Assembly (NCBI RefSeq): GCF_000710035.2
Contig: NZ_JMJJ01000005.1
Coordinates: forward strand, 372,001-436,000
Reading direction: 5' to 3'
DNA: 64,000 bases
Origin: Pantoea ananatis LMG 2665
GTDB lineage: Bacteria; Pseudomonadota; Gammaproteobacteria; Enterobacterales; Enterobacteriaceae
The translations under genes and the position numbers were made by a program. Of the stretch, positions 8,519 to 16,140 are shown in pieces; the stretch's first letter is position 1, and each line of letters starts with the position of its first letter. Under the pieces are notes generated by a model. That model saw nothing but the letters and a program-made list of their open reading frames with translations, ran no database searches and was not told the DNA's origin.

Positions 8519-9328
8519 TCATTGCTTTGCCAACTCAACGAGTTCATCAACACGATCTTGCATTTTTTTCTTAAGACATGCTGGATTAACAGAACACGCA
8601 TTTCTTTCGTCAAGCCAGCGTTTCTGTGTTTGACGGAGCTCGACTGAACGTGATTTGACATCAACCCCTGTATTCACAATTTGCTTTAACGCCACATTGT
8701 ATGCCTCGGCCACGCTTACATCCCAGGAGGACAGATCCGAATCATGACAGATGGATTTTTCACTGTCGTTTGTAGCTCTTGCGCAGGCGAACGAAGGTTG
8801 CAATTTGGCATTGTTAGCGAGTTTTTTTAGTAAAAGATAAGACTGGTTATCCCAGTTCAGGAATATTGACTCTTCATCAAGTTTTACAAGCCAGTGTTCG
8901 CTATTTTCACCCGACAGGGTGATTTTTCCATTCTGACAATGAATGCGATAAGGACGAATTTCTAACGTTCCTTTGATGGGAAGAGCATAGCTTTTAGCCG
9001 GATCGGAGAGCTGCCCTTCTGTCGTCCTGCTCATCAAAGAGTTTATTGATGTCACGTCCATGGAATCATAATCTGGCAAGTCACAGTGACTAGCTGTTGG
9101 TATTGACGTTTTTATTATATCCGGAGTGAATTCAAAAATACGTTCTCTCAGCGTCGGGTCATCAGAAATTAGCGCCATCAGGTTTGTAGAAGTGGAATCT
9201 TCGTTAACATAAACATGTTCAACTTTCCAATTACCATCAAGTTTTAAAACACGTCCCTGTTCAGCAGAACACAGTAACGGCATAACCAGCGAAGCGATAA
9301 AAACGAATAAAAAACTGATTCTCAGCAT
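8519..9328 (-). CDS. Secreted protein with C-terminal LprI-like domain
   Basis: A 269-residue exported protein (signal peptide about residues 1-22, ending LLCSA). The N-terminal 160 residues match nothing I can name; they include a WKVEHVYV strand and the cysteines SHCDLP and RIHCQNG. The last 95 residues are LprI/DUF1311-like: SFACARATNDSEKSICHD, VAEAYNVALKQ, LRQTQKRWLDERNAC and a closing RVDELVELAKQ. So it is a longer architecture carrying the same domain as the smaller neighbours. It lies between two LprI genes (one intact, one broken), and only about 50 bp separate it from the upstream gene at 9382-9780. Confidence 0.75.
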   Translation of the reverse strand: MLRISFLFVFIASLVMPLLCSAEQGRVLKLDGNWKVEHVYVNEDSTSTNLMALISDDPTLRERIFEFTPDIIKTSIPTASHCDLPDYDSMDVTSINSLMSRTTEGQLSDPAKSYALPIKGTLEIRPYRIHCQNGKITLSGENSEHWLVKLDEESIFLNWDNQSYLLLKKLANNAKLQPSFACARATNDSEKSICHDSDLSSWDVSVAEAYNVALKQIVNTGVDVKSRSVELRQTQKRWLDERNACSVNPACLKKKMQDRVDELVELAKQ

Positions 9329-9381
9329 AATGCTCGCCTGGAAGTGAAATAACGCAATGAAGCTTACTTTTAATTCAATAA

Positions 9382-9780
9382 TTAGCCGTAAGGGACTTTT
9401 TTAATTTTAGTGATTCTTTCTCTATCCAGATCTGCTACACAGATTCTTCTGTATGCCATACTTGCGTCCGAATTTTTTTCCGCTGCCATTGAAGCTAACT
9501 CACAATCGCCATCACGGTATTTAAGCCAAGAGCGCTGTGATTCAGTAAAAACTCGCAAATACTCATCTCTGTCTTTAACGGAACCACTGTAAACATCATT
9601 AATTCTTTTTTTTGCCGCCTGATATTCTTTATTTAAAGACAACTCAACGACGTTCACTTCATTATTAATACATTCGTAGGTTTCTTGTACAACATTATTA
9701 TCAATACAGGCAACTTTTTCTGAAGCTGATGCATTGGTATAAAAAAATAAAGTTATGACACTCAAAAATAATGTTTTCAT
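9382..9780 (-). CDS. Secreted LprI-domain protein, copy B
   Basis: A 132-residue exported LprI-family protein. The ATG at 9780 is preferred over an upstream one at 9822, because it gives a compact signal peptide (MKTLFLSVITLFFYTNASA) directly. The domain shows VACIDNN, ETYECINNEV, NKEYQAAKKRINDVY, the signature SQRSWLKYRDGDC and RRICVADLDRERI. It is closest in layout to copy A at 6876-7277, and it follows unknown secreted paralogue 2 after 58 bp, so the secreted-protein/LprI pair is present twice. The DNA here is clearly richer in AT than the core T6SS genes. Confidence 0.8.
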   Translation of the reverse strand: MKTLFLSVITLFFYTNASASEKVACIDNNVVQETYECINNEVNVVELSLNKEYQAAKKRINDVYSGSVKDRDEYLRVFTESQRSWLKYRDGDCELASMAAEKNSDASMAYRRICVADLDRERITKIKKVPYG

Positions 9781-9838
9781 TTTTATACCTGTCTGTTTGC
9801 TCTGTTCAAAATCAAAAAACAAAGCCTGGAGAAATATT

Positions 9839-10411
9839 TTATTTTTTCAGCATCACTCTCATTTCAGCGATTGACTTTATTCCAGAGTTTTGAAATTTCT
9901 CGGTTAAACCTTTGTCGAAAATGATCTTTCCTGTTGAGAGATTAAAATCGAGCACATAATAATCAATACCATAACCGTCGTTGTGATTAGCAGGCAATTC
10001 GATTTGGTAAATAGTTGCAATTTTAACATGATCTTCATTCTGCTGAGAAATGACACCTACCGCATAAATCTCATGGCAGCCTACTGTCTCCCAATCCCCA
10101 TGACCTATCGTTTCAATAAACTGGTCTATAACTTTGCCATTTCTAGACCAGGCGATGAAACAAACAGGTTGCGTCGTATTAATCCACGCTCTTCCCTGAA
10201 TCAAGGCTCCCACTTCTTTATTGCCATTATAAAGATGGAATGTTTGACTATGGTTAATTTCAGCACGTTTCAGGTCAGGAGTTTCAATTTGCTCAATGAG
10301 AAGACTCTCATCCGGAAGTGACCTAAAGGGTGAAATTGTTAAGCCAGCAAAACTTAAAAAACTAGAGAGCATAATTGCCAGCCCAAAAGTTATTATTTTC
10401 ATTTTATTCAT
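9839..10411 (-). CDS. Unknown secreted protein, paralogue 2 of the hcp island
   Basis: A 190-residue protein with a signal peptide (about residues 1-22, ending LSFA). The start may be the ATG at 10411 or the one three codons later; neither has a strong ribosome site. It shares with the protein at 7372-7923 the blocks HSQTFHLYN, VCFIAWSRNG, GHGDWETVGCH and GIKSIAEMR. It begins 8 bp after the candidate immunity gene (10420-10833), so it may be read through from hcp and the effector. Low GC content fits recent acquisition. The function is unknown. Confidence 0.7.
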   Translation of the reverse strand: MNKMKIITFGLAIMLSSFLSFAGLTISPFRSLPDESLLIEQIETPDLKRAEINHSQTFHLYNGNKEVGALIQGRAWINTTQPVCFIAWSRNGKVIDQFIETIGHGDWETVGCHEIYAVGVISQQNEDHVKIATIYQIELPANHNDGYGIDYYVLDFNLSTGKIIFDKGLTEKFQNSGIKSIAEMRVMLKK

Positions 10412-10419
10412 TGACCATA

Positions 10420-10833
10420 CTAATTAAGTGCATAAACAAAGGAAAACAAAAGAAAACCAAAAACCGCAGTGAGTATAAATATAACTCTATAAAGAAAAAC
10501 CAAAGAAGCTATCCATCTTGTCAATTCCTCTGGTTGCGACTGGATAAAAACATAAGCGTTTTCTCTTACATCTTCATTTTGTCTGAATTTCATTTTCACA
10601 CCTTTTTGAAGGCGATGTAAATATGAGAGCTTTTGATAATTTGCATAAAAACCCAAGTTGCTCGCAAATTTGGTACTAGTATCGAGCTGAAGACCTGCGC
10701 TATTAAATTCACGGATTATTTTTGTGTATTTAGCACTATTTTTTTTAAAAAAAAGAGATGCGAAAACATGTAAAAAACCAATAAGGAAGAATAAAAAAAC
10801 AATCGTATACATGGTGATGTCATATAATGTCAT
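10420..10833 (-). CDS. Two-transmembrane protein, candidate immunity to the adjacent effector
   Basis: A 137-residue protein of no recognised family. It has a hydrophobic N-terminal segment (about 6-28), a soluble and rather basic middle (about 29-105) and a second hydrophobic segment (about 108-134), so probably an inner-membrane hairpin with a central soluble loop. Its ATG overlaps the stop of the upstream 330-residue gene by 4 bp, the arrangement expected of an effector-immunity couple. Pore-forming T6SS effectors are usually neutralised by small inner-membrane proteins, which fits here but is inference. The DNA is very AT-rich. Confidence 0.6.
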   Translation of the reverse strand: MTLYDITMYTIVFLFFLIGFLHVFASLFFKKNSAKYTKIIREFNSAGLQLDTSTKFASNLGFYANYQKLSYLHRLQKGVKMKFRQNEDVRENAYVFIQSQPEELTRWIASLVFLYRVIFILTAVFGFLLFSFVYALN

Positions 10834-11822
10834 AAAATCTTATCCATGATTAAGTCTACAGCTTTTCCACCGGCCTCACCAAAACCATATCCACCTGCGG
10901 CACCACCAACTATGCCACAAGCCAAGGCTCCAACTCCACCGGTTGCGACTCCCAGCGCAACGCATGCGCCTGTAGCAAGTGAAGCTGACAAAGCCCCACC
11001 ATAAAAACCAGCCAGTGTACTTCCTGCAAACTTCGAATATTCTTTTACAGCAACTTTAGTACACTCATTCTCGCGGTCAATTGTGCATCCTTTATATACA
11101 TCATTAGTTGTGTTCAATGCACTAAAACCGATAGCAACCCAGCCTCCATACTTCATGAATTTTGCGGCCTTAGCAGCTGCATCAACGTAGGTTGAGTATC
11201 CTCGAATAGCACCTACACCTGCCGTTTGCCAGTCATGCACTATTGATGAACTTGAAAGATTTAATGCATGTTTTAATTGTTCATAAGGCTGTAATCGCAA
11301 TGCTAATCGAGAAAAGCGATTAAGTAGAACTTCTAATTCATTGAAAAGGCGACGTCGTTCGATGAAAAATTGCTCGCCAATAAGTGTCCCTGCTGTTAGG
11401 TACTGATTCCGATAGGCATTTTCAATAGCTTTCAACTTATTACCTATCTCTGAAAAATATTTTTCACCGGCATCACCGATTAATCCTACGCCCTTATCCA
11501 TAAAATTCGTTATTGCAGCAATTGAATCATAATGGCGGTGAAAAAAATTTGCATCCTCTACAGACATGGTAGCCAGGCTATTATTAGTATGCTTTTTTGC
11601 AGCATTGAGAGAATTAATTACTGCTGGATTATTTTTCCCGTTGGGATCTGCAACTATAAGCATCTGGCCAGGCTTTGCCCACACGATGTCTGCGTTCAAT
11701 TGCAAAAAATAATTTTTTGCTGAAAGATTACGATTACCAAATAAGAACATTGCTTGCTCAGTCAAGCTACCGGGACGTTGAACTACGCAAAAGCCAGGCT
11801 CGACATTGCTTTTTCCTGCCAT
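10830..11822 (-). CDS. Candidate Hcp-associated T6SS effector with glycine-rich membrane-active C-terminus
   Basis: A 330-residue protein without a signal peptide, encoded directly after hcp. The N-terminal 230 residues are mostly soluble and helical (for example SVEDANFFHRHYD, ERRRLFNELEVLLNRF). The C-terminal 100 residues hold several small-residue hydrophobic segments (WVAIGFSALN, TLAGFYGGALSASLATG, VGALACGIVGGAAGGYG), a glycine-zipper pattern seen in membrane-inserting toxins. There is no VgrG, PAAR or Rhs domain and no enzyme motif I recognise. The position after hcp, lack of a signal peptide and overlap with a small membrane-protein gene support a T6SS cargo. Toxicity and target are inferred. 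Confidence 0.6.
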   Translation of the reverse strand: MAGKSNVEPGFCVVQRPGSLTEQAMFLFGNRNLSAKNYFLQLNADIVWAKPGQMLIVADPNGKNNPAVINSLNAAKKHTNNSLATMSVEDANFFHRHYDSIAAITNFMDKGVGLIGDAGEKYFSEIGNKLKAIENAYRNQYLTAGTLIGEQFFIERRRLFNELEVLLNRFSRLALRLQPYEQLKHALNLSSSSIVHDWQTAGVGAIRGYSTYVDAAAKAAKFMKYGGWVAIGFSALNTTNDVYKGCTIDRENECTKVAVKEYSKFAGSTLAGFYGGALSASLATGACVALGVATGGVGALACGIVGGAAGGYGFGEAGGKAVDLIMDKIL

Positions 11823-11906
11823 ATAAACCCCACGAACGCGTTAGCTTTGATATAGGTTGATATCAATGATAATAGTTGAATCGGCTTATTAGAAATCTAT
11901 TGAATG

Positions 11907-11926
11907 AAGCGGCCCTAAGGCCGCTT
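11907..11926 (-). terminator. Hairpin between hcp and the effector gene
   Basis: A perfect 8-bp inverted repeat (AAGCGGCC at 11907-11914 and GGCCGCTT at 11919-11926) with a 4-nt loop lies just after the hcp stop. Read on the minus strand it is followed by CATTCAATAG, without a good T-run. It may be a partial terminator or an mRNA-stabilising hairpin, which would keep hcp transcripts more abundant than those of the effector. Confidence 0.55.
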
Positions 11927-11935
11927 TGAAATATA

Positions 11936-12418
11936 TTACGCTTCTTTGTTCTCTTTGATATTCCAGCCAGCGCTGCTTTCTGCGCCTTTGCCACCGGAAG
12001 AACTCTGCTCCCAGTACTGCTGTTTCACTTTCGCAGCCTGGAATGCATAGGTCACGCCCAGGGTATCGTCGTGCTCAGAGCCCACGAACTGTACGTTGGT
12101 AACCAGCACATCTTCCAGGGTGATGCGGGTGTACTCGATTTGCGTACCGCCAGCCTTGCAAACTGAAACTTCAACCTTAGTGACGTGCTTACCACTGGCA
12201 CAGTTTTTCAACAGCGCAGTGACAGCCTTGTCGATTTTGGCATTAATATGCAGGTCGTTGAAGTTTACTTTACCAGCACCGCCGCCGCCGCCCACGCTCA
12301 TATTACCCGGCTGATTAGCTCCCCAGGAGAAAGAGGTAATATCAATCCAGCCGGTATGGTTTGAATCTTTAGATTCACCAGTAATACCGTCTACCTTCAA
12401 ATACATATCAATAGCCAT
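11936..12418 (-). CDS. hcp: T6SS tube protein Hcp (TssD)
   Basis: Hcp hexamers form the expelled T6SS tube and can carry small effectors in their lumen. The 160-residue protein starts MAIDMYLKVDGITGES and shows the family blocks WIDITSFSWGANQ, the loop GGGGGAGKVNFNDL and DKAVTALLKNCASGKH. VGSEHDDTLGVTYAFQAAKV follows in shorter matching pieces, as does the Ser/Gly-rich tail. A hairpin follows the gene and 579 bp precede it, so hcp appears to be its own transcription unit between tssC and the variable island. That layout suits its high expression in other bacteria. Confidence 0.96.
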   Translation of the reverse strand: MAIDMYLKVDGITGESKDSNHTGWIDITSFSWGANQPGNMSVGGGGGAGKVNFNDLHINAKIDKAVTALLKNCASGKHVTKVEVSVCKAGGTQIEYTRITLEDVLVTNVQFVGSEHDDTLGVTYAFQAAKVKQQYWEQSSSGGKGAESSAGWNIKENKEA

Positions 12419-12997
12419 AATATTTACTCTTCGTTATGGAAAAAGTTGTCGCTTTCGAAAAAGCATCTATATGGCAAAGAGAAAAGCATGGGGCTGAATA
12501 AAACAGTCCATATTTTACTTTTGCCTCGACTCGGGAGGTTGCTACAGGCTCTCCGAAGTATCCCACCACAATTAACCGCTATAGCAGGAGATTTTTTTGC
12601 TGTATTCGTATTTCAAATTAATGTCATTGTGCAAAAAGCCATGACAATTATGGGGCAACCCGATTATGTTGCGCACTTTGTTTCAAGAAAATTACTCTGC
12701 TGGAACAAAGTCAAAAAAAACGATTAAAGAAGCCCAAATAATTTTCAGCTCGCCAAAGCCGACATTTTTATATTTTAAACACAGGTCGATCATTATACTG
12801 ATAAATGTATGATGAAAGCTTCCAGCCATTCGCCAAAGGCATCACTTTAGGAAAAGGTTTATTCCGCTTCATCAGCATAATCAAAGTATGAGGGACGACA
12901 TACATCAGCCATTTTTTTACATACGGCATGTTTTCATGCTTTAGTGCAGTTGCTCGCAAGAAGCACGCTCCGAAGAGCGTGCTTAGCGTTTCAACGA
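12419..12997. other. hcp upstream region, no confident gene
   Basis: This 579-bp stretch between the hcp start and the tssC stop is AT-rich. It should hold the hcp promoter and a possibly long leader. It contains the tssC terminator hairpin at 12961-12984. Frames at 12446-12727 (plus) and 12768-12959 (minus) look like chance; a short acidic stretch readable on the minus strand around 12820-12915 is interrupted by stops and could be a gene remnant. I found no convincing sigma-54 element. Confidence 0.6.
12961..12984 (-). terminator. Hairpin with UUCG-type loop after tssC
   Basis: A perfect 10-bp stem (AAGCACGCTC at 12961-12970 and GAGCGTGCTT at 12975-12984) encloses four bases that read TTCG on the minus strand, the very stable UUCG tetraloop. 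It lies 13 bp after the tssC stop and probably ends the core operon before hcp. The T-run after the stem is poor (CTTGCG), so termination may be incomplete. Confidence 0.7.
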
Positions 12998-14497
12998 TTA
13001 GTTTTCGTTCGACTTCAGCGAAGGCAGTTTCGATACCAGACGCAGCGAAACGGTTAACCCTTCCAGCTGGTAATGCGGACGCAGGAAGAATTTCGCGGCG
13101 TAATAACCTGGGTTGTCTTCCTGCTCTTCCACATTCACCTCAGCCGCAGCCAGTGGCTTGCGTGATTTGGTTTCCTGAGAAGAGTTAGCCGGGTCACCAT
13201 CAACATAGTTCATGACCCAGTCATTCAGCCAGCGTTCCATTTCGTCGCGCTCGCGGAACGAACCGATCTTGTCGCGCACAATACACTTCAGGTAGTGAGC
13301 GAAACGGCAGCAGGCGAACAGATAAGGCAGTCGCGCTGCCAGACGCGCATTGGCGGTGGCGTCAGCATCGTGGTACTCCGCAGGTTTTTGCAGCGACTGG
13401 GCGCCGATAAAGGCGGCAAAGTCAGAGTTTTTGCGGTGAACTAACGGCATAAAGCCATTCTTCGCGAGCTCGGCTTCGCGGCGATCGCTGATGGCGATTT
13501 CCGTTGGGCATTTCATGTCTACGCCGCCGTCATCGCTTGGGAACGTGTGGCAAGGCAGATCTTCAACCGCCCCACCCGACTCCACGCCGCGAATGGATGT
13601 ACACCAGCCGTATTCTTTGAACGAACGGTTGATGTTGGCCGCCATGGCATAAGCCGCGTTGGTCCAGCTGTAGTTGCTGTGGTCGGAACCGTCGGTCTGC
13701 TCTTCAAAATCAAAGCTGTCCACGGGGTTGGTGCGAATACCGTAAGGCAGACGAGAAAGGAAGCGCGGCATCACCAGGCCCAGATAGCGGGCGTCCTCAG
13801 ACTCGCGCAGGCTGCGCCAGGCAGCATATTCGGTATTCTGGAAGATTTTGGTCAGATCGCGTGGATTCGCCAGTTCCTGCCAGGATTCCATCTGCATTAC
13901 GCTTGGGGCTGTCCCGGTGATAAACGGACAGTGTGCTGCAGCACCGATACGCGCCATTTCGCCCAGCAGCTCGACGTCCTGCGGGCTGTGATCGAAATAG
14001 TAGTCGCCCACCAGGCAGCCAAAAGGTTCACCACCAAACTGGCCATATTCCTGCTCGTAGATTTTCTTGAACAGCGGGCTCTGATCCCAGCCCACACCTT
14101 TATAGCGTTTCAGGATGCGGCTCAGCTCCTGCTTGGAGATGCTCATAAAGCGAATCTTGAGCATCTCATCAGTTTCGGTGTTATTCACCAGATAGCTCAG
14201 ACCACGCCAGGCGCTTTCCAGCTTCTGAAACTCTTCGTGATGAATAATCTGGTTAACCTGCTGAGACAGCTTTTCGTCAATCTCAGCGATCAGCGCCTGA
14301 ATGGTGCGGTAGGCATCGCTGGACATGGTCACGGTGTTTTCCAGCGCCTGCTGCGCCAGGGTTTTTACCGCGCTTTCTACAGCTTCGCGTGCCTGGTCGC
14401 TTTTAGGACGAAATTCTTTGTTCAGTAACGCGCTGAATTCATCCTGACTAAAGCTGGCACCGCCCTGCGATTGTGGTTGTTGAGAAGTCTGGTTCAT
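12998..14497 (-). CDS. tssC: T6SS sheath large subunit TssC (VipB)
   Basis: TssC forms the contractile sheath around the Hcp tube together with TssB. The 499-residue protein has the usual size and blocks: SDAYRTIQALIAEID near 80, LESAWRGLSYLV near 110, FGCLVGDYYFDHSP near 175, RFLSRLPYG near 262 and the C-terminal NPGYYAAKFFLRPHYQLEG. The low-similarity first 20 residues are Gln-rich. It starts on the last base of the tssB stop codon (1-bp overlap), so the two sheath proteins are translationally coupled. Confidence 0.96.
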   Translation of the reverse strand: MNQTSQQPQSQGGASFSQDEFSALLNKEFRPKSDQAREAVESAVKTLAQQALENTVTMSSDAYRTIQALIAEIDEKLSQQVNQIIHHEEFQKLESAWRGLSYLVNNTETDEMLKIRFMSISKQELSRILKRYKGVGWDQSPLFKKIYEQEYGQFGGEPFGCLVGDYYFDHSPQDVELLGEMARIGAAAHCPFITGTAPSVMQMESWQELANPRDLTKIFQNTEYAAWRSLRESEDARYLGLVMPRFLSRLPYGIRTNPVDSFDFEEQTDGSDHSNYSWTNAAYAMAANINRSFKEYGWCTSIRGVESGGAVEDLPCHTFPSDDGGVDMKCPTEIAISDRREAELAKNGFMPLVHRKNSDFAAFIGAQSLQKPAEYHDADATANARLAARLPYLFACCRFAHYLKCIVRDKIGSFRERDEMERWLNDWVMNYVDGDPANSSQETKSRKPLAAAEVNVEEQEDNPGYYAAKFFLRPHYQLEGLTVSLRLVSKLPSLKSNEN

Positions 14498-15027
14498 TAC
14501 TGCTCCTCCTTACCTTCAGGGGTATCCGTTTGCTTAGGCACGTGTGACAGTGCCTGCAGCAGTGTCGGATCCTGTAAAATCTTGCCGATCAGCTCTTCGG
14601 CGCCGTTTTTGCCGTCCATATAGGTCAGCAGGTTGGAGAGCTGGGTACGTGCTTCAAGCAGGCTGTTTAGTGGATCGACTTTGCGGGCAATGGCATCAGG
14701 AGAAAAATCGTCCATGCTTTCGAAGGTCAGATCGATGTTCAGTTTGCCGTCACCGTTCAACGTATTGTCTACCTGGAATGCCGCACGTGGCTTCATGGCT
14801 TTCATACGCTCATCGAAATTGTCGATGTCGATTTCCATGAATTTACGGTCGTCAACGCTGGCCTGCGGCTCCAGCGGTTTACCGGCTAAATCGGCCAAAA
14901 CACCCATGATGAATGGCAGCTGAATTTTACGTTCTGCGCCATAGACTTCCACGTCATATTCAATCTGAACGCGTGGCGCGCGATTGCGGGCGATAAATTT
15001 CTGCCCACTGGACTTCATTGTTGGCAT
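14497..15027 (-). CDS. tssB: T6SS sheath small subunit TssB (VipA)
   Basis: TssB pairs with TssC in the contractile sheath and contacts ClpV and TagJ. The start at 15027 (MPTMKSSGQKF) is chosen because GGAGAG lies 5 bases ahead; another ATG at 15039 is inside that ribosome site region. The 176 residues contain SGQKFIARNRAPRVQIEYDV, split here as SGQKFIARNR and PRVQIEYDVE, the conserved LPFIMGVLADLAG, DIDNFDERMKAMKPR and MDDFSPDAIARKV. It follows tssA after 80 bp and overlaps tssC by 1 bp. Confidence 0.96.
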   Translation of the reverse strand: MPTMKSSGQKFIARNRAPRVQIEYDVEVYGAERKIQLPFIMGVLADLAGKPLEPQASVDDRKFMEIDIDNFDERMKAMKPRAAFQVDNTLNGDGKLNIDLTFESMDDFSPDAIARKVDPLNSLLEARTQLSNLLTYMDGKNGAEELIGKILQDPTLLQALSHVPKQTDTPEGKEEQ

Positions 15028-15107
15028 GGTTCTCTCCATAAATAATGCGCGGGTATAGGCTCGCAGGAGGCGCGCAGGTCTCGCTGCGTAAAGGCTTGAC
15101 TGTTAGC

Positions 15108-16130
15108 TTAGTCGCGGCGTCCAAAAATGTTTTCTAACTGATGCACACCATCGGGCGCGAGATCGCGAATGATGTCCATAAAATCGAGTTCGATAAGGCG
15201 CTGTACCCGGTCAATCATCAGCGGTGCCGGGTGGCTCGGCTCATGCTGACTAAAGTACTGTTTGACTTTTTCCAGCATAAGTTGGGCTTCTGCCCGCGAA
15301 TTCAGTTGGGCACTGCGCCAGTCGGTAGCCGCACGTGGTGCAGCGACGCTGGGCTGCTGCTCAGTTGCGGGTGCGGATTGCATCGCCGCCGCCAGGGAGT
15401 GTAACGATTCCATATCCGTGGCCTGACAGCGCTCATTCAGCATTGCCATGCTGCGTTGCAGCTGGCTCATATCCGGCAAGGCCGTTTCATCCAGCTTTTC
15501 AATCACGATGCGGCGAATATTTTGCAAACGCTCGGCAATGTTTTGAATCGCTGCGATGCCCAGTTGTTCCCCTCGTGCCAGTTCGTCATTCAGACGCGGC
15601 AGTCCACCCGGATAATCTGGCACCTCTGTTTTACTGCCGTCACACAGCGCCGAAGCATCACGCAGCGTAATACCGTCGGACGCATAGCGCATGAGCCATG
15701 ACTGACGAACGGCGGCCGTGAGTGCCGACTGGTCGCCCAGCACAGCCAGCGCGTTGATGCGGTAAAACGGATCGTGCTCGCCGTCTTCTTCAAGGCGAGG
15801 CCAGAGCGGTTCCCAGAACTGCAACATCGCCTGTTCAATCAGTTGCAGGCCCTGTGCATAGCCCGGTAACCCTTTCAGGCGCGTCCAGGCATGTGTCAGG
15901 GTCAGCATGACACGCAGGTCTTTGCTGCGGCTCATCAGTTCCAGTGCAAGCTTTTCAACTTTGTTCCAGTCCGCTGGCTCAGCCGGAATAATGGTGTTAC
16001 CGAACTGCTGTTCGGCTTTTCCCACGCTGGCCTGCTCCATCGCCTGAAAGTCCGCGTCGTACTCCAGGTTTTCACCGCACGGATTATCATGGCTTACCGG
16101 TATCAGCAACGTGTCAATATCAATACTCAT
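15108..16130 (-). CDS. tssA: T6SS cap/assembly protein TssA
   Basis: TssA primes tube-sheath assembly and stays at the baseplate or the distal end, depending on class. The start at 16130 (MSIDIDTLLIPVS) is chosen over an upstream frame start because it matches the family and is 10 bp after tagF. The 340 residues have the ImpA N-terminal domain (NPCGENLEYDADF at about 16-28, LALELMSRSKDLRVMLTL, GLQLIEQAMLQFWEPLWPR) and a short C-terminal region ending in DIIRDLAPDGVHQLENIFG. That ending and length point to a short class of TssA. Confidence 0.92.
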   Translation of the reverse strand: MSIDIDTLLIPVSHDNPCGENLEYDADFQAMEQASVGKAEQQFGNTIIPAEPADWNKVEKLALELMSRSKDLRVMLTLTHAWTRLKGLPGYAQGLQLIEQAMLQFWEPLWPRLEEDGEHDPFYRINALAVLGDQSALTAAVRQSWLMRYASDGITLRDASALCDGSKTEVPDYPGGLPRLNDELARGEQLGIAAIQNIAERLQNIRRIVIEKLDETALPDMSQLQRSMAMLNERCQATDMESLHSLAAAMQSAPATEQQPSVAAPRAATDWRSAQLNSRAEAQLMLEKVKQYFSQHEPSHPAPLMIDRVQRLIELDFMDIIRDLAPDGVHQLENIFGRRD

Positions 16131-16140
16131 CCGCTTCGCC

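Noticed and set aside
12541-12560. Sigma-54-like element upstream of hcp
   Set aside because: Only the GG-N10-GC spacing fits; the flanking bases differ too much from the consensus.
12446-12727. Plus-strand 93-codon frame upstream of hcp
   Set aside because: It lies in the probable hcp promoter and leader, has no domain and a weak start context.
12768-12959. Minus-strand 63-codon frame and a possible acidic gene remnant upstream of hcp
   Set aside because: Both are short. The remnant reading needs several stop codons to be ignored, so it cannot be supported without homologues.
13547-14428. Long plus-strand frame opposite tssC
   Set aside because: It mirrors the tssC codons; composition is biased as expected of an antisense frame, and tssC is certain.
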